A stretch of 34,889 nt of DNA, taken from NCBI GenBank assembly GCA_943331295.2, contig CALQLA020000051.1:1-34889 (forward strand). Reading direction: 5' to 3'. Shown here in pieces: positions 15,404 to 23,185 of this stretch. The notes beneath the pieces are model-generated. The model searched no databases. It saw only the letters and a program-made list of their open reading frames with translations, and was not told the DNA's origin. How positions within the stretch are numbered: position 1 is the first letter of the stretch; each line of letters opens with the position of its first letter. The translations under genes and the position numbers were made by a program. This DNA is from Bordetella parapertussis. Its GTDB lineage: Bacteria; Pseudomonadota; Gammaproteobacteria; Burkholderiales; Casimicrobiaceae.

Positions 15404-16384
15404 TCACTGGATCACCTCGTCCGCGCGCGCCACCATCGACTGCGGGACCGCGACGCCAAGCGCCTTCGCCGTGCGCAGGTTGACGACGAGCTCGACCGCG
15501 GTGCCCTGTTCCATCGGCATTTCCGCCGGCTTCGCGCCGTTCAGCACCATCGCCGTCTGCTCCGCGGCGCGGCGATAGGTGGCGGCGAAGTTCACGCCGT
15601 ACGACAGCAGCCCGCCGCTCTCCGCCCACAGCCGGTTGTTGAACATCGAGGGCAGGCGGTACTTCAGGGCGAGCGCCGGGATCGTCTTGCGCGCGGAGAC
15701 GAAGAGACCCGACGCGAGCGCGAGGAACGCATCCGGCTTCGCGCGCGCGAATTCGGCGAACGCCGCGTCGTAGTCGTACGGCGCGCGCGTGAGCTGGTGG
15801 ACGACCAGCGCGACGCCGAGCCGCTTCGCCGCCTCCTGCGTGACTGCGAGCTGGCCGGCCGACACGGTGTCGGCCAGCACCGCGAATTTCCTGGCGCCGG
15901 GCATGAACTCGCGCAGCAGTTCGAGGCGCTTCGCCGGCAGTTCGGACTGCAGGTGCGACACCCCGGTCAGGCGGCCGCCCGGCCGCGCGAGGCTCGCGAC
16001 GTGGCCCGTCGCGACCGGATCGTAGTCGGTCGCGACGACAATGATCGGCGTGTCGCGGGTCGCATTCTTTATCGCGAGCAGATTCGCCTCCGTGCCGAGC
16101 GCGAGGATCGCGTCGCACTTCTGGCGCGCGAGATCTTCGGCGAGCGGCGCGAGCCGCTCGGTGCGCCCGTCCGCCGAGCGGTATTCGATCACGAGGTTCT
16201 TTCCCTCGACAAAGCCCAGGTCGCGCAGCCGCTGCACCAGCGCGACGTTGTAGGTCTCCGTGCGCGGCGCGGACGACGACAGCCAGCAGAGGCGATAGGT
16301 GCGGCCCGGCTGCTGCGCGAACGCGAGGCGGGGCGCCAGCAGCAGGCCGCCCAATCCCTTCAGCAGTCTCCTTCGTTTCGTCAT
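15404..16384 (-). CDS. ABC transporter substrate-binding protein (PF04392 type)
   Basis: The 326-residue protein starts MTKRRRLLKGLGGLLLAPRL, an export signal with cleavage after AFA. Family features follow: YRLCWLSSSAP, LRDLGFVEGKNLVIEYRSAD, LARQKCDAILALGTEA, ARPGGRLTGVSHLQSELPAK, RLELLREFMPGARKFAVL, and the final VELVVNLRTAKALGVAVPQS. This is the periplasmic binding protein group often annotated as TrpX-like or ABC_sub_bind. No permease or ATPase gene is adjacent, so it is an orphan, as is common for this group. The ligand is unknown. The 256 bases upstream hold no recognisable gene. Confidence 0.88.
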   Translation of the reverse strand: MTKRRRLLKGLGGLLLAPRLAFAQQPGRTYRLCWLSSSAPRTETYNVALVQRLRDLGFVEGKNLVIEYRSADGRTERLAPLAEDLARQKCDAILALGTEANLLAIKNATRDTPIIVVATDYDPVATGHVASLARPGGRLTGVSHLQSELPAKRLELLREFMPGARKFAVLADTVSAGQLAVTQEAAKRLGVALVVHQLTRAPYDYDAAFAEFARAKPDAFLALASGLFVSARKTIPALALKYRLPSMFNNRLWAESGGLLSYGVNFAATYRRAAEQTAMVLNGAKPAEMPMEQGTAVELVVNLRTAKALGVAVPQSMVARADEVIQ

Positions 16385-16640
16385 CACCGCGCTCCCTGCG
16401 CTAGGTGCCGCGTGGAGGCCCGGCAGGCCACCATCGCAGCCGTCGACCGGCGGCGAGGGCGAGCAGCAGCATGGTGGCAAGGAGAGACCGTCGACGATCG
16501 CGCCGCCGATCGCCTGCGTTGCGAACGGATGCTGCGGGCGAACTCGCAAGGCGATCGAAAACGGCGGCGGCAATCATGGCCGGAGTGTAGGGTTGTTTGG
16601 GGACGCGGGCAATGCACATCGGCCGCGCCCGCGACGGCCG

Positions 16641-19193
16641 TCAGGACGCCGTCCCCCGACCGCGGCCCAGCGCGCGCTTTACGACCTCGAACCAGGCCAG
16701 CGCGACGACCGAGGCGCCAAGCCCGGCGAGCAGCAGCAGCGGCGACGGCGGAACGAAGAAGAACAGCCGGCTCACCGCGGGCACGCCGAGCACGCAGCAA
16801 AGCAGCAGCAGCGTGGCGAGCGCGATCCAGCCGAACTGCCGGTTGGACTCGCCGCCGCCGAGCCACACCGTAGGTCCCCACGAGCGGTTGGCGTGGATCA
16901 GGAAAAGGTTCGACAACACCAGCACGGTGAAGGTCAGTGCGCGAGCCGTGTCGTCCGATCCCGCGACTGCGCGGGCGACGGCATAGACGGCCAGCAGAAG
17001 CACGAGCAGGCCGGCGCCCTGCCAGAGGCCGCGCGCCATCACCTCGCGGTCGAAGAGGCGCTGATCCGGGCGGCGCGGGCGCACCGTCATCGCATCGCGT
17101 TCGAGCGGCTCGGCCTCGAACACCACCGAACAGGCCGGATCGATGATCAGCTGCAGGAACAGGATGTGCACCGGCATCAGCAATATCGGCCAGCCCAGCA
17201 GGACCGGCACGATCGAGAGCCCGACGATGGGCACGTGGACGGCGACGACGAACACGATCGCCTTGCGCAGGTTGGCGAATACGCGACGGCCGTAGCGGAC
17301 CGCCGTCACCAGCGACGCGAAATCGTCGTTCAGCAGGACGAGCGCGGACGCCTCGCGCGCGACGTCGCTCCCGCGGGCGCCCATCGCCACGCCGATGTCC
17401 GCCGCCTTCAACGCCGGCGCGTCGTTGACGCCGTCGCCGGTCATCGCCACCACGTCCCCCAACGACCGAAAGGCGCGCACCAGGCGCAGCTTCTGGTCGG
17501 GCTGGACGCGGCAGAAGACGTGCGTGCCGGCCAGCCGTTCGCGCAATTCGTCATCGTTCAGGAGCGCGAGTTCCGCGCCGGTGATCACCGGCGCGTCGGC
17601 GCCCAGCCCCGCCTGCCGCGCAACCGACAGCGCCGTGGCCGGATGGTCGCCGGTGATCATCACCACGCGGATCCCGGCGCCATGGCATTCGGCGATGGCC
17701 TGCGGCACGTCGGGCCGCACCGGGTCCTCCAATCCGACGAGGCCCAGCAATTCGAACGCAAAGTCGTGCTGCGTTCCCGGCAGCTCCCGCGCGGGGAAGG
17801 TGGCCCGCGCGACGCCCAGGACGCGCAGGCCGTCGGACGCCATGGCCGCGACCTGTTGCGCGACGCGGGCGCCGCGCACGGCGTCGAGGTGGCACAGGTC
17901 GACGATGGCTTCCGGCGCGCCCTTGGCGGCGATCACGCGCTCCTGGCGGTCCGGCGATTGCCAAACTCTCGACATCGCCAGCATCGCGCTCGACAGCGGA
18001 TAGTCGTCGACCAGTGTCCAGTCGGAATGCAGGTGCCCGGTGCCGGACAGCAACGCCTGCCCCGAGGCGACGATTGCCGATTCCATCGGGTCGAACGTGC
18101 GGCGATGGCTGGCCAGCACGGCGTGCTCGAGGACGCCGTGGAGCGCTTCCGGCAGCGCGCCTGCGCCGGCTTTGCTCGTGTCGTGGTCGCCTTCCTCCGA
18201 CCACACGCGCCGGACCGTCATCCGGTTGGCGGTAAGCGTGCCGGTCTTGTCCACGCAAAGCACGGTGGTCGCGCCCAGCAGCTCGACGGCGGGAATGCTG
18301 CGCGCCAGCACGTTCTCCCGCGCCAGCCGCCACGCAGCCAGGCCCAGGAACAACGTGAGCACGACGGGCAACTCTTCCGGCAGGATGGCCATGGCCAGCG
18401 TCAGGCCGGCCAGCAGCCCATGCAGCCAATCGCCCGATGCCATCCCGTAGGCGACGGCCAGCGCCGCGGCCAGTACCAGGCCGACGGCGGCCACCGCCTT
18501 CACGACCTTTCGCGTCTCGCGCTGGATCGGCGTGGGCCCGCCCGCGATGCCGGCCAGCGACGCGCCGATGCGACCCAGCGCGCTGCGTTCGCCGGTGGCA
18601 ACGACGCGCCCGCGCGCGGTGCCCCGGGTGACCAGCGTGCCCGAGTACACCCACGACGGGCTCCCTGCGCCGGGCGGCGCGGCGACGTCGGCCGCCGCCT
18701 TCTCCACCGGCGCCGATTCGCCGGTCAGCATCGACTCGTCGACGGCCAGGTTCGCCGCTGCGACAAGTTGCATGTCGCCGGGAACCCGGTCGCCTTCGGC
18801 CAGCAGCACGATGTCGCCGGGAACGACGTCGCGGCCGGCGATCCGGCGCGGCTGGCCATCGCGCACGACCAGCGCGCGCGGGCTGGAGAGGTCGCGCAGT
18901 GCTTCCAGCGACCGCTCGCTTCGGCGGAGCTGGACAAAGCTGATGCCCATGACGACGAACACGAAGCCCAGCAGCATCAGCGCTTCCTGCAGGTCGCCCA
19001 GCGCCATGTAGAGCGCCCCGCACGCCACCAGCAGCAGGAACATCGGCTCCTGGACGATATCCAGCACGAGGCGCAGCAAGCCGCGCGGCCGCGAGACGGG
19101 CAACTCGTTCGGGCCGTCCCGCAGGAGGCGCGCGCGCGCCTCGGCCTCGCTCAGGCCGTCGGCGGCGGACGGGGTCGTCGGATCGGTAAGCAT
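16641..19193 (-). CDS. P2-type cation-transporting P-type ATPase
   Basis: The 850 residues contain all P-type ATPase motifs: actuator loop LTGES (about residue 157), M4 with ILPEELPVVLTLF, phosphorylation site DKTGTLT, the N-domain KGAPE, and MTGDGVNDAPALKAADIG. About ten transmembrane segments and a C-terminal LFLQLIIDPACSVVFEAEP point to the P2 (SERCA-like) branch. M4 has PEELP where calcium pumps usually have PEGLP, and M6 has IDPACS rather than NxxTD. This marks the bacterial subgroup annotated as cation-translocating ATPases of unknown ion. A possible regulator site overlaps its start codon. Confidence 0.88.
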   Translation of the reverse strand: MLTDPTTPSAADGLSEAEARARLLRDGPNELPVSRPRGLLRLVLDIVQEPMFLLLVACGALYMALGDLQEALMLLGFVFVVMGISFVQLRRSERSLEALRDLSSPRALVVRDGQPRRIAGRDVVPGDIVLLAEGDRVPGDMQLVAAANLAVDESMLTGESAPVEKAAADVAAPPGAGSPSWVYSGTLVTRGTARGRVVATGERSALGRIGASLAGIAGGPTPIQRETRKVVKAVAAVGLVLAAALAVAYGMASGDWLHGLLAGLTLAMAILPEELPVVLTLFLGLAAWRLARENVLARSIPAVELLGATTVLCVDKTGTLTANRMTVRRVWSEEGDHDTSKAGAGALPEALHGVLEHAVLASHRRTFDPMESAIVASGQALLSGTGHLHSDWTLVDDYPLSSAMLAMSRVWQSPDRQERVIAAKGAPEAIVDLCHLDAVRGARVAQQVAAMASDGLRVLGVARATFPARELPGTQHDFAFELLGLVGLEDPVRPDVPQAIAECHGAGIRVVMITGDHPATALSVARQAGLGADAPVITGAELALLNDDELRERLAGTHVFCRVQPDQKLRLVRAFRSLGDVVAMTGDGVNDAPALKAADIGVAMGARGSDVAREASALVLLNDDFASLVTAVRYGRRVFANLRKAIVFVVAVHVPIVGLSIVPVLLGWPILLMPVHILFLQLIIDPACSVVFEAEPLERDAMTVRPRRPDQRLFDREVMARGLWQGAGLLVLLLAVYAVARAVAGSDDTARALTFTVLVLSNLFLIHANRSWGPTVWLGGGESNRQFGWIALATLLLLCCVLGVPAVSRLFFFVPPSPLLLLAGLGASVVALAWFEVVKRALGRGRGTAS

Positions 19194-19215
19194 CCGTTAA
19201 GACTACTCGCCTAAC
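19185..19215 (+). promoter_or_regulatory. Candidate response-regulator box before the cytochrome operon
   Basis: GGTAAG (19185-19190) and GTTAAG (19196-19201) are direct half-sites 11 bases apart, the spacing of PmrA/QseB-type boxes (TTAAG-N5-TTAAG-like). GTTAAG also pairs with CCTAAC (19210-19215) as an imperfect inverted repeat. The response regulator encoded in the same operon is of the QseB/PmrA type. The left half-sites flank the ATG of the divergent ATPase gene. Confidence 0.4.
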
Positions 19216-19253
19216 CTGCATTCCATCGCATCGACAACGCAGGAGATCACGAC

Positions 19254-19670
19254 ATGCACCAGTTCATCGCAGCACTCCGGGTCGCGACGCTGGCCTCGAT
19301 GGTGCTCGCCGCCCTGCCCGCCCTCGCCGGGCCGCGCGAACTCCTTGCCGGGTACGAAACGGCAGCCCGGCAGGCGACACCTGCATTCGCCGGATTCTCG
19401 GCGGCGCGCGGCGCCACCTTTTTCCAGGACAAGCACGGCAACGACTGGAGTTGCGCCACCTGCCATACCGGCAAGCCCACGGTCGCCGGCGCGCACGCGA
19501 AGACGCTGAAACCCATCGCGCCGCTCGCCCCGACCGTCAACCCGGACCGCTTCGCCGACGCCGCCACCACGGAGAAATGGTTCCGCCGCAACTGCAACGA
19601 CGTCACCGGCCGCGAATGCACGCCGCAGGAAAAGGGCGACGTGCTGGCCTGGCTCCTGACCCTCAAATAG
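19254..19670 (+). CDS. SHP-like (DUF1924) monoheme cytochrome c
   Basis: The 138-residue precursor has a signal peptide (cut after ALPALA) and one heme c motif, CATCH at 67-71. The sequence WFRRNCNDVTGREC near the C-terminus carries the Asn and Cys pair conserved in the sphaeroides heme protein (SHP) family, in which an Asn can be the weak sixth heme ligand and is displaced by O2 or NO. SHP genes are known to cluster with a diheme cytochrome and a cytochrome b, exactly as here. It is probably periplasmic. AGGAGA precedes the ATG, and the next gene starts nine bases after its stop. Confidence 0.85.
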   Translation: MHQFIAALRVATLASMVLAALPALAGPRELLAGYETAARQATPAFAGFSAARGATFFQDKHGNDWSCATCHTGKPTVAGAHAKTLKPIAPLAPTVNPDRFADAATTEKWFRRNCNDVTGRECTPQEKGDVLAWLLTLK

Positions 19671-19679
19671 GACTCCGCG

Positions 19680-20174
19680 ATGAAAATGGAAAAACGCAAC
19701 CTGGTGTTCGACCTCCCGGTCTGGATCGGCTCGGTGGTCATGGTCTTCGGGCTCCTCGCCGCCGACGCGTTCGCCGACGGCGTCAAGGGCGGCGCCGACG
19801 ACCCCGTGTGGCGCGCCGAGTGCGGCTCCTGCCACGTCGCGTATCCGCCGGCGCTGCTGCCGGCGCCGGCGTGGCGCGCGCAGATGGCGACGCTGAAAGC
19901 GCACTACGGCAGCGACGCGACGCTCGACCCCACGACCGCCGCGCACGTCGGCGCCTTCCTCGAGCGCAACGCCGGGCGCGACCGGGGCACCGCGGCCGCG
20001 ACGGCGGAACCGCCGCGCATCACGACGACGACCTGGTTCGTGAAGGAGCACCGCAAGGTGCCGGCGCCGGCCTGGAAGTCCGCCGCCGTGAAGTCCGCGG
20101 CCAACTGCGGCGCCTGCCACGCAGGCGCCGACAAGGGCAGCTTCGACGAGCGTGCCGTCCGCATCCCCAACTGA
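19680..20174 (+). CDS. Diheme cytochrome c (DHC family)
   Basis: This 164-residue protein has an uncleaved or cleaved hydrophobic leader (about residues 13-32) and two heme c motifs: CGSCH at 48-52, followed by the family's YPPALLPAPAWRAQM, and CGACH at 143-147 near the C-terminus. KEHRKVPAPAWKS before the second heme is also typical of DHC proteins. In characterised relatives DHC passes electrons to SHP. It lies between the SHP and cytochrome b genes, with 18 bases to the latter. Confidence 0.88.
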   Translation: MKMEKRNLVFDLPVWIGSVVMVFGLLAADAFADGVKGGADDPVWRAECGSCHVAYPPALLPAPAWRAQMATLKAHYGSDATLDPTTAAHVGAFLERNAGRDRGTAAATAEPPRITTTTWFVKEHRKVPAPAWKSAAVKSAANCGACHAGADKGSFDERAVRIPN

Positions 20175-20192
20175 CCGACAGGAGAACCCCAC

Positions 20193-20897
20193 GTGAACAC
20201 CGAATCGTCGAAATCCGGCATCCTCGTCTGGGACCTGCCGCTGCGGGTCTTCCACTGGCTGCTCGCTGCGTCGTTCGCGGGAGCGTTCATCACCGCGGAA
20301 TCCGAGCGCTGGCGCGACATCCACGTCATGCTGGGCTACACCACACTGACGCTGGTCGCGTTCCGCGTCGCCTGGGGTTTCGTCGGAACGCGCTGGGCGC
20401 GCTTCTCGAGCTTCAGCCTGCGGCCGTCGCGCGTGACGGCGTACCTGCGATCGCTCTTCACCCCCGCGCCCACCCATTACACCGGCCACAATCCGGCGGG
20501 CAGCTGGGCGATCCTCGCGCTGCTGGGATTCACCATCGCGGTGGGCGCCTCCGGCCTCGGCATCTACAACGCCGCCGGCGGCAAGTGGATGGAGCACCTG
20601 CACGAGTTCCTCGCCAATGCCATGCTCGCCATCGTGGCGGTGCACATCCTGGGCGTGATCGCCGGCTCGCTGCTGCATCGCGAGAACCTGGTGCGGGCGA
20701 TGGTCACCGGCTACAAGGCGGGTCCCGCCGGCGACGGCATCAAGGCACCGCGCCGGATCGTCGCCGCGCTGCTGCTGGCCGTGATGGTGGGATTGTGGAC
20801 CGGGGTCGTGCCGACGCCCGGACTGGGGACGGCGGAGGCCATGACGCAAGTCAAGGCCGGCACCACGACGCCTGCCTATACTGGGCGACACGACTGA
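20193..20897 (+). CDS. Cytochrome b/b6 (b561-type) membrane protein
   Basis: The 234 residues form a four-helix membrane cytochrome b with the expected histidines: VFHWLLAAS in helix 1, DIHVMLGYTTLTLV in helix 2, and HLHEFLANAMLAIVAVHILG in helices 3-4. A further hydrophobic segment, VAALLLAVMVGLWTGV, sits near the C-terminus. The family takes electrons from the quinol pool or a membrane donor to a periplasmic cytochrome c; DHC is the likely acceptor. A good GGAGAA ribosome binding site precedes the ATG. It shares the operon with SHP and DHC. Confidence 0.88.
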   Translation: MNTESSKSGILVWDLPLRVFHWLLAASFAGAFITAESERWRDIHVMLGYTTLTLVAFRVAWGFVGTRWARFSSFSLRPSRVTAYLRSLFTPAPTHYTGHNPAGSWAILALLGFTIAVGASGLGIYNAAGGKWMEHLHEFLANAMLAIVAVHILGVIAGSLLHRENLVRAMVTGYKAGPAGDGIKAPRRIVAALLLAVMVGLWTGVVPTPGLGTAEAMTQVKAGTTTPAYTGRHD

Positions 20898-20910
20898 ACC
20901 GGCCACCACG

Positions 20911-21570
20911 ATGCGACTCCTGCTTGTCGAAGACGATGCCCTCCTCGGCGACGGGCTGGAGGCGGGGCTCACGCAGGCCGGCTTCGAGGTGGACTGGGTC
21001 CGCGACGGCATTGCGGCGCTGAATGCCGCGGAGTCAGGTGTGCATGCCGCGTTGATCCTCGACCTCGGGTTGCCACGGCTCTCGGGCTTCGACGTCTTGC
21101 AGCGCCTTCGTGCGCGCGGCCTGCGGCTGCCTGTACTGATCCTGACGGCCCGCGACGCGATCGAGGACCGCGTGCGCGGACTCGACGGCGGCGCCGACGA
21201 CTACCTCGTCAAGCCTGCGGATCTCGACGAGCTCGCGGCGCGCATCCGTGCGCTCGTGCGCCGTTCGAAGGGTGAGGCCGACCCGACGCTTCGCGTGGGC
21301 AGGCTCGAGCTGAATCCCGCCGCGCGGACGGTCTCGCACGACGGCGAAGCAGTGGCGCTGAAGCCGCGGGAGTTCGCGCTGCTCCAGGAGCTGATGCTCA
21401 ATGCCGGCCGCGTGCTGACGCGCGACCAGCTCGAGAACAGCCTCTACCGGTGGGGCGACGAGATCGGCAGCAACACGGTCGAGGTGCACGTCCACCACCT
21501 GCGCCGAAAACTGGCACCGGAGCTGATCCGCACGGTGCGCGGCGTCGGCTACATGATCCCCCGTTCGTGA
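20911..21570 (+). CDS. OmpR-family response regulator, QseB/PmrA type
   Basis: The 219 residues comprise a receiver domain with the acidic pocket VEDD, phospho-acceptor Asp51 (LILDLGLP), Thr in ILTAR and Lys in YLVKP. A winged-helix DNA-binding domain follows (LKPREFALLQELMLNAGRVL, VEVHVHHLRRKL, TVRGVGYMI). The sequence is closest in style to QseB/PmrA/TctD regulators. It is translated with the kinase gene (TGATG overlap) and lies in the cytochrome operon, so it probably controls that operon, the multiheme gene, or both. Confidence 0.92.
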   Translation: MRLLLVEDDALLGDGLEAGLTQAGFEVDWVRDGIAALNAAESGVHAALILDLGLPRLSGFDVLQRLRARGLRLPVLILTARDAIEDRVRGLDGGADDYLVKPADLDELAARIRALVRRSKGEADPTLRVGRLELNPAARTVSHDGEAVALKPREFALLQELMLNAGRVLTRDQLENSLYRWGDEIGSNTVEVHVHHLRRKLAPELIRTVRGVGYMIPRS

Positions 21571-22958
21571 TGGGCGACGCCGCGCCCCCTGCCGCCGTCG
21601 CCGGCGCCTCGATCCGGCGCCGGGTGCTGACGCTCGCGCTGTCGGCCGTCGCGCTGGTCTGGCTCGGCGCCGCGATCTACTCCTATGTCGACGTGCAGCA
21701 CGAGACCGGCGAAATGCTGGATGGGTATCTCGCGCAGTCGGCAGCCCTGATCGCCGCGCAGGCGTCGGAGAACCTCGAGGAGATCGATGTCGAGCACGCG
21801 GCACAGCTGCACAAGTACGCGCGACGGGTGGCCTTCCAGCTCTGGGATCGCGGTCGCATCCTCAGGCTGCATTCCGTCAACGCGCCAAACACGCGGTTGA
21901 GCCAACGCGACTCGGGCTTTGACGACGTCGTGATCGACGGGCGGCCGTGGCGCGTTTTCTCCAGCTGGGACCGCGAGCGGGATACCCTCGTGCAGGTCGG
22001 CGAGGAGCGCGCCGCGCGCGATGCCATCGCCACCGCTGTCGGGCGCAGCCTGCTGACGCCGCTCCTCCTCGCGCTGCCCGTGCTTGCGCTCCTGTTGTGG
22101 TGGGCGGTGGCGGGCGGCCTGCGTCCGCTGCGCGCGCTGGGCGCGGAAGTCGCGCGCCGCGACCCCGGCAACCTTGCCCCGCTCGACGTCGGGTCGACGC
22201 CGGCCGAGGTCGCGCCGCTGGTCGCGAGCCTCAACCACCTGTTCGAGCGCGTCGAGCGTTCCATCGCCCGCGAGCGGGACTTCACCGCCGACGCCGCGCA
22301 CGAGCTGCGCACGCCGATCGCTGCGGTGCGGACGCAGGCGCAGGTCGCGCTCGGCGCCACGACAGAGGCTGAGCGAGCAAAAGCGCTGCGGCAGGTGATC
22401 GCCGGCTGCGATCGCGCCGCGCGGCTGGTGGAGCAGATGCTGACCCTCGCCCGCCTCGATCCGGCGCGGCCCAACGCGCACTCTGAGCCCTGCGACCTGG
22501 CCGCCATCGTGCGGGGACCACTGGCGGACGTCGCGCCGGCGGCGATGGCGAAATCGATCGACGTCGAGCTGGAGGCCGCCGACGCATGTGTGCTGGCGGG
22601 CGACCCCGCGCTCCTCACCGTGCTCGCGCGGAACCTCGTCGACAACGCGGTCCGGTACGGGTCGCCGGGCACGCGGGTATTGGTGTCGGTCACGCCCGGT
22701 CCGCAGGGGGTCGAGCTCTCCGTCGCCGACAGCGGGCCCGGCGTGCAGCCCGCGAATCTCGCGCGGCTCGGCGAGCGCTTCTACCGGCAGGAAGGCGGGG
22801 ATGCGACGGGGAGCGGCCTCGGCCTCTCCATCGTGCGTCGCATCGCCGACGTCCACGGCGCCACGGTGACGTTTGGCGCCGCCGCCGCCGGCACCGGGCT
22901 GGTGGTGACGGTGCGGTTCCCCGCAGGCGCGACGGCGCCTGCGACAACGCGACGCTGA
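21570..22958 (+). CDS. Sensor histidine kinase, QseC/PmrB type
   Basis: The 462-residue protein has TM1 at about 17-38, a periplasmic sensor of about 120 residues (38-158, with no recognised ligand motif), TM2 at about 160-182, and HAMP to about 235. The dimerisation/phospho-acceptor helix has His244 in ADAAHELRTPIAAV. The ATPase domain has N (NLVDNAVRYG), G1 (ADSGPGV), F (RFYRQ) and G2 (GSGLGLSIV) boxes. The start overlaps the regulator stop by one base. The partner is the regulator immediately upstream. The signal is unknown; a respiratory or metal cue would fit the cytochrome cluster. Confidence 0.9.
   Translation: MGDAAPPAAVAGASIRRRVLTLALSAVALVWLGAAIYSYVDVQHETGEMLDGYLAQSAALIAAQASENLEEIDVEHAAQLHKYARRVAFQLWDRGRILRLHSVNAPNTRLSQRDSGFDDVVIDGRPWRVFSSWDRERDTLVQVGEERAARDAIATAVGRSLLTPLLLALPVLALLLWWAVAGGLRPLRALGAEVARRDPGNLAPLDVGSTPAEVAPLVASLNHLFERVERSIARERDFTADAAHELRTPIAAVRTQAQVALGATTEAERAKALRQVIAGCDRAARLVEQMLTLARLDPARPNAHSEPCDLAAIVRGPLADVAPAAMAKSIDVELEAADACVLAGDPALLTVLARNLVDNAVRYGSPGTRVLVSVTPGPQGVELSVADSGPGVQPANLARLGERFYRQEGGDATGSGLGLSIVRRIADVHGATVTFGAAAAGTGLVVTVRFPAGATAPATTRR
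22922..22943 (+). other. Perfect 9-base stem hairpin at the end of the kinase gene
   Basis: CGCAGGCGC and GCGCCTGCG pair around a GACG loop inside the last codons of the kinase gene. There is no T-run. It could help end transcription of the five-gene operon or protect the mRNA end. Confidence 0.4.
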
Positions 22959-23027
22959 AGGCCGCGTCGCGAGGGCCGACAGCTGTAGCGCACAAGGCCG
23001 AGGCGCGTGCTGACGGAAGTTTCGCGC

Positions 23028-23051
23028 GCTATGGGACCTAGGTCACATAGC
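23028..23051. promoter_or_regulatory. 24-base palindrome, candidate operator
   Basis: The arms GCTATG.GACCT and AGGTC.CATAGC form a palindrome with a single mismatched pair (G against A). It sits 135 bases before the multiheme cytochrome start in the only sizeable gap after the kinase gene. No T-run follows, so an operator is more likely than a terminator. It resembles no box I can name. Confidence 0.45.
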
Positions 23052-23089
23052 TTTCCGGGGATTCTCCGTAGAGTCCACTCCTGATGCCT

Positions 23090-23107
23090 TTGTCATAAAC
23101 GAGACAA
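23090..23107. promoter_or_regulatory. Inverted repeat TTGTC-N8-GACAA
   Basis: A 5-8-5 dyad 79 bases before the multiheme cytochrome start. Its size recalls FNR/CRP-family sites (TTGAT-N4-ATCAA), but the spacing and sequence differ, so no family is assigned. TTGTCA could also act as a -35 element. Confidence 0.3.
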
Positions 23108-23185
23108 GCCGCACCGAGCCGATCTCGAGCGACACGGGCTGACCCGCCATACCGCCGGTACCTGGCGGGACTCGAGGAGATCGTT

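Noticed and set aside
16401..16619. Small Arg/Ala-rich frame upstream of the substrate-binding protein gene
   Set aside because: It has one weakly hydrophobic stretch but no ribosome binding site and biased composition. Overlapping frames look similar.
22922..22943. Strong intrinsic terminator of the kinase operon
   Set aside because: The hairpin is perfect but lies inside the coding end and lacks a T-run, so it is recorded only as a hairpin.
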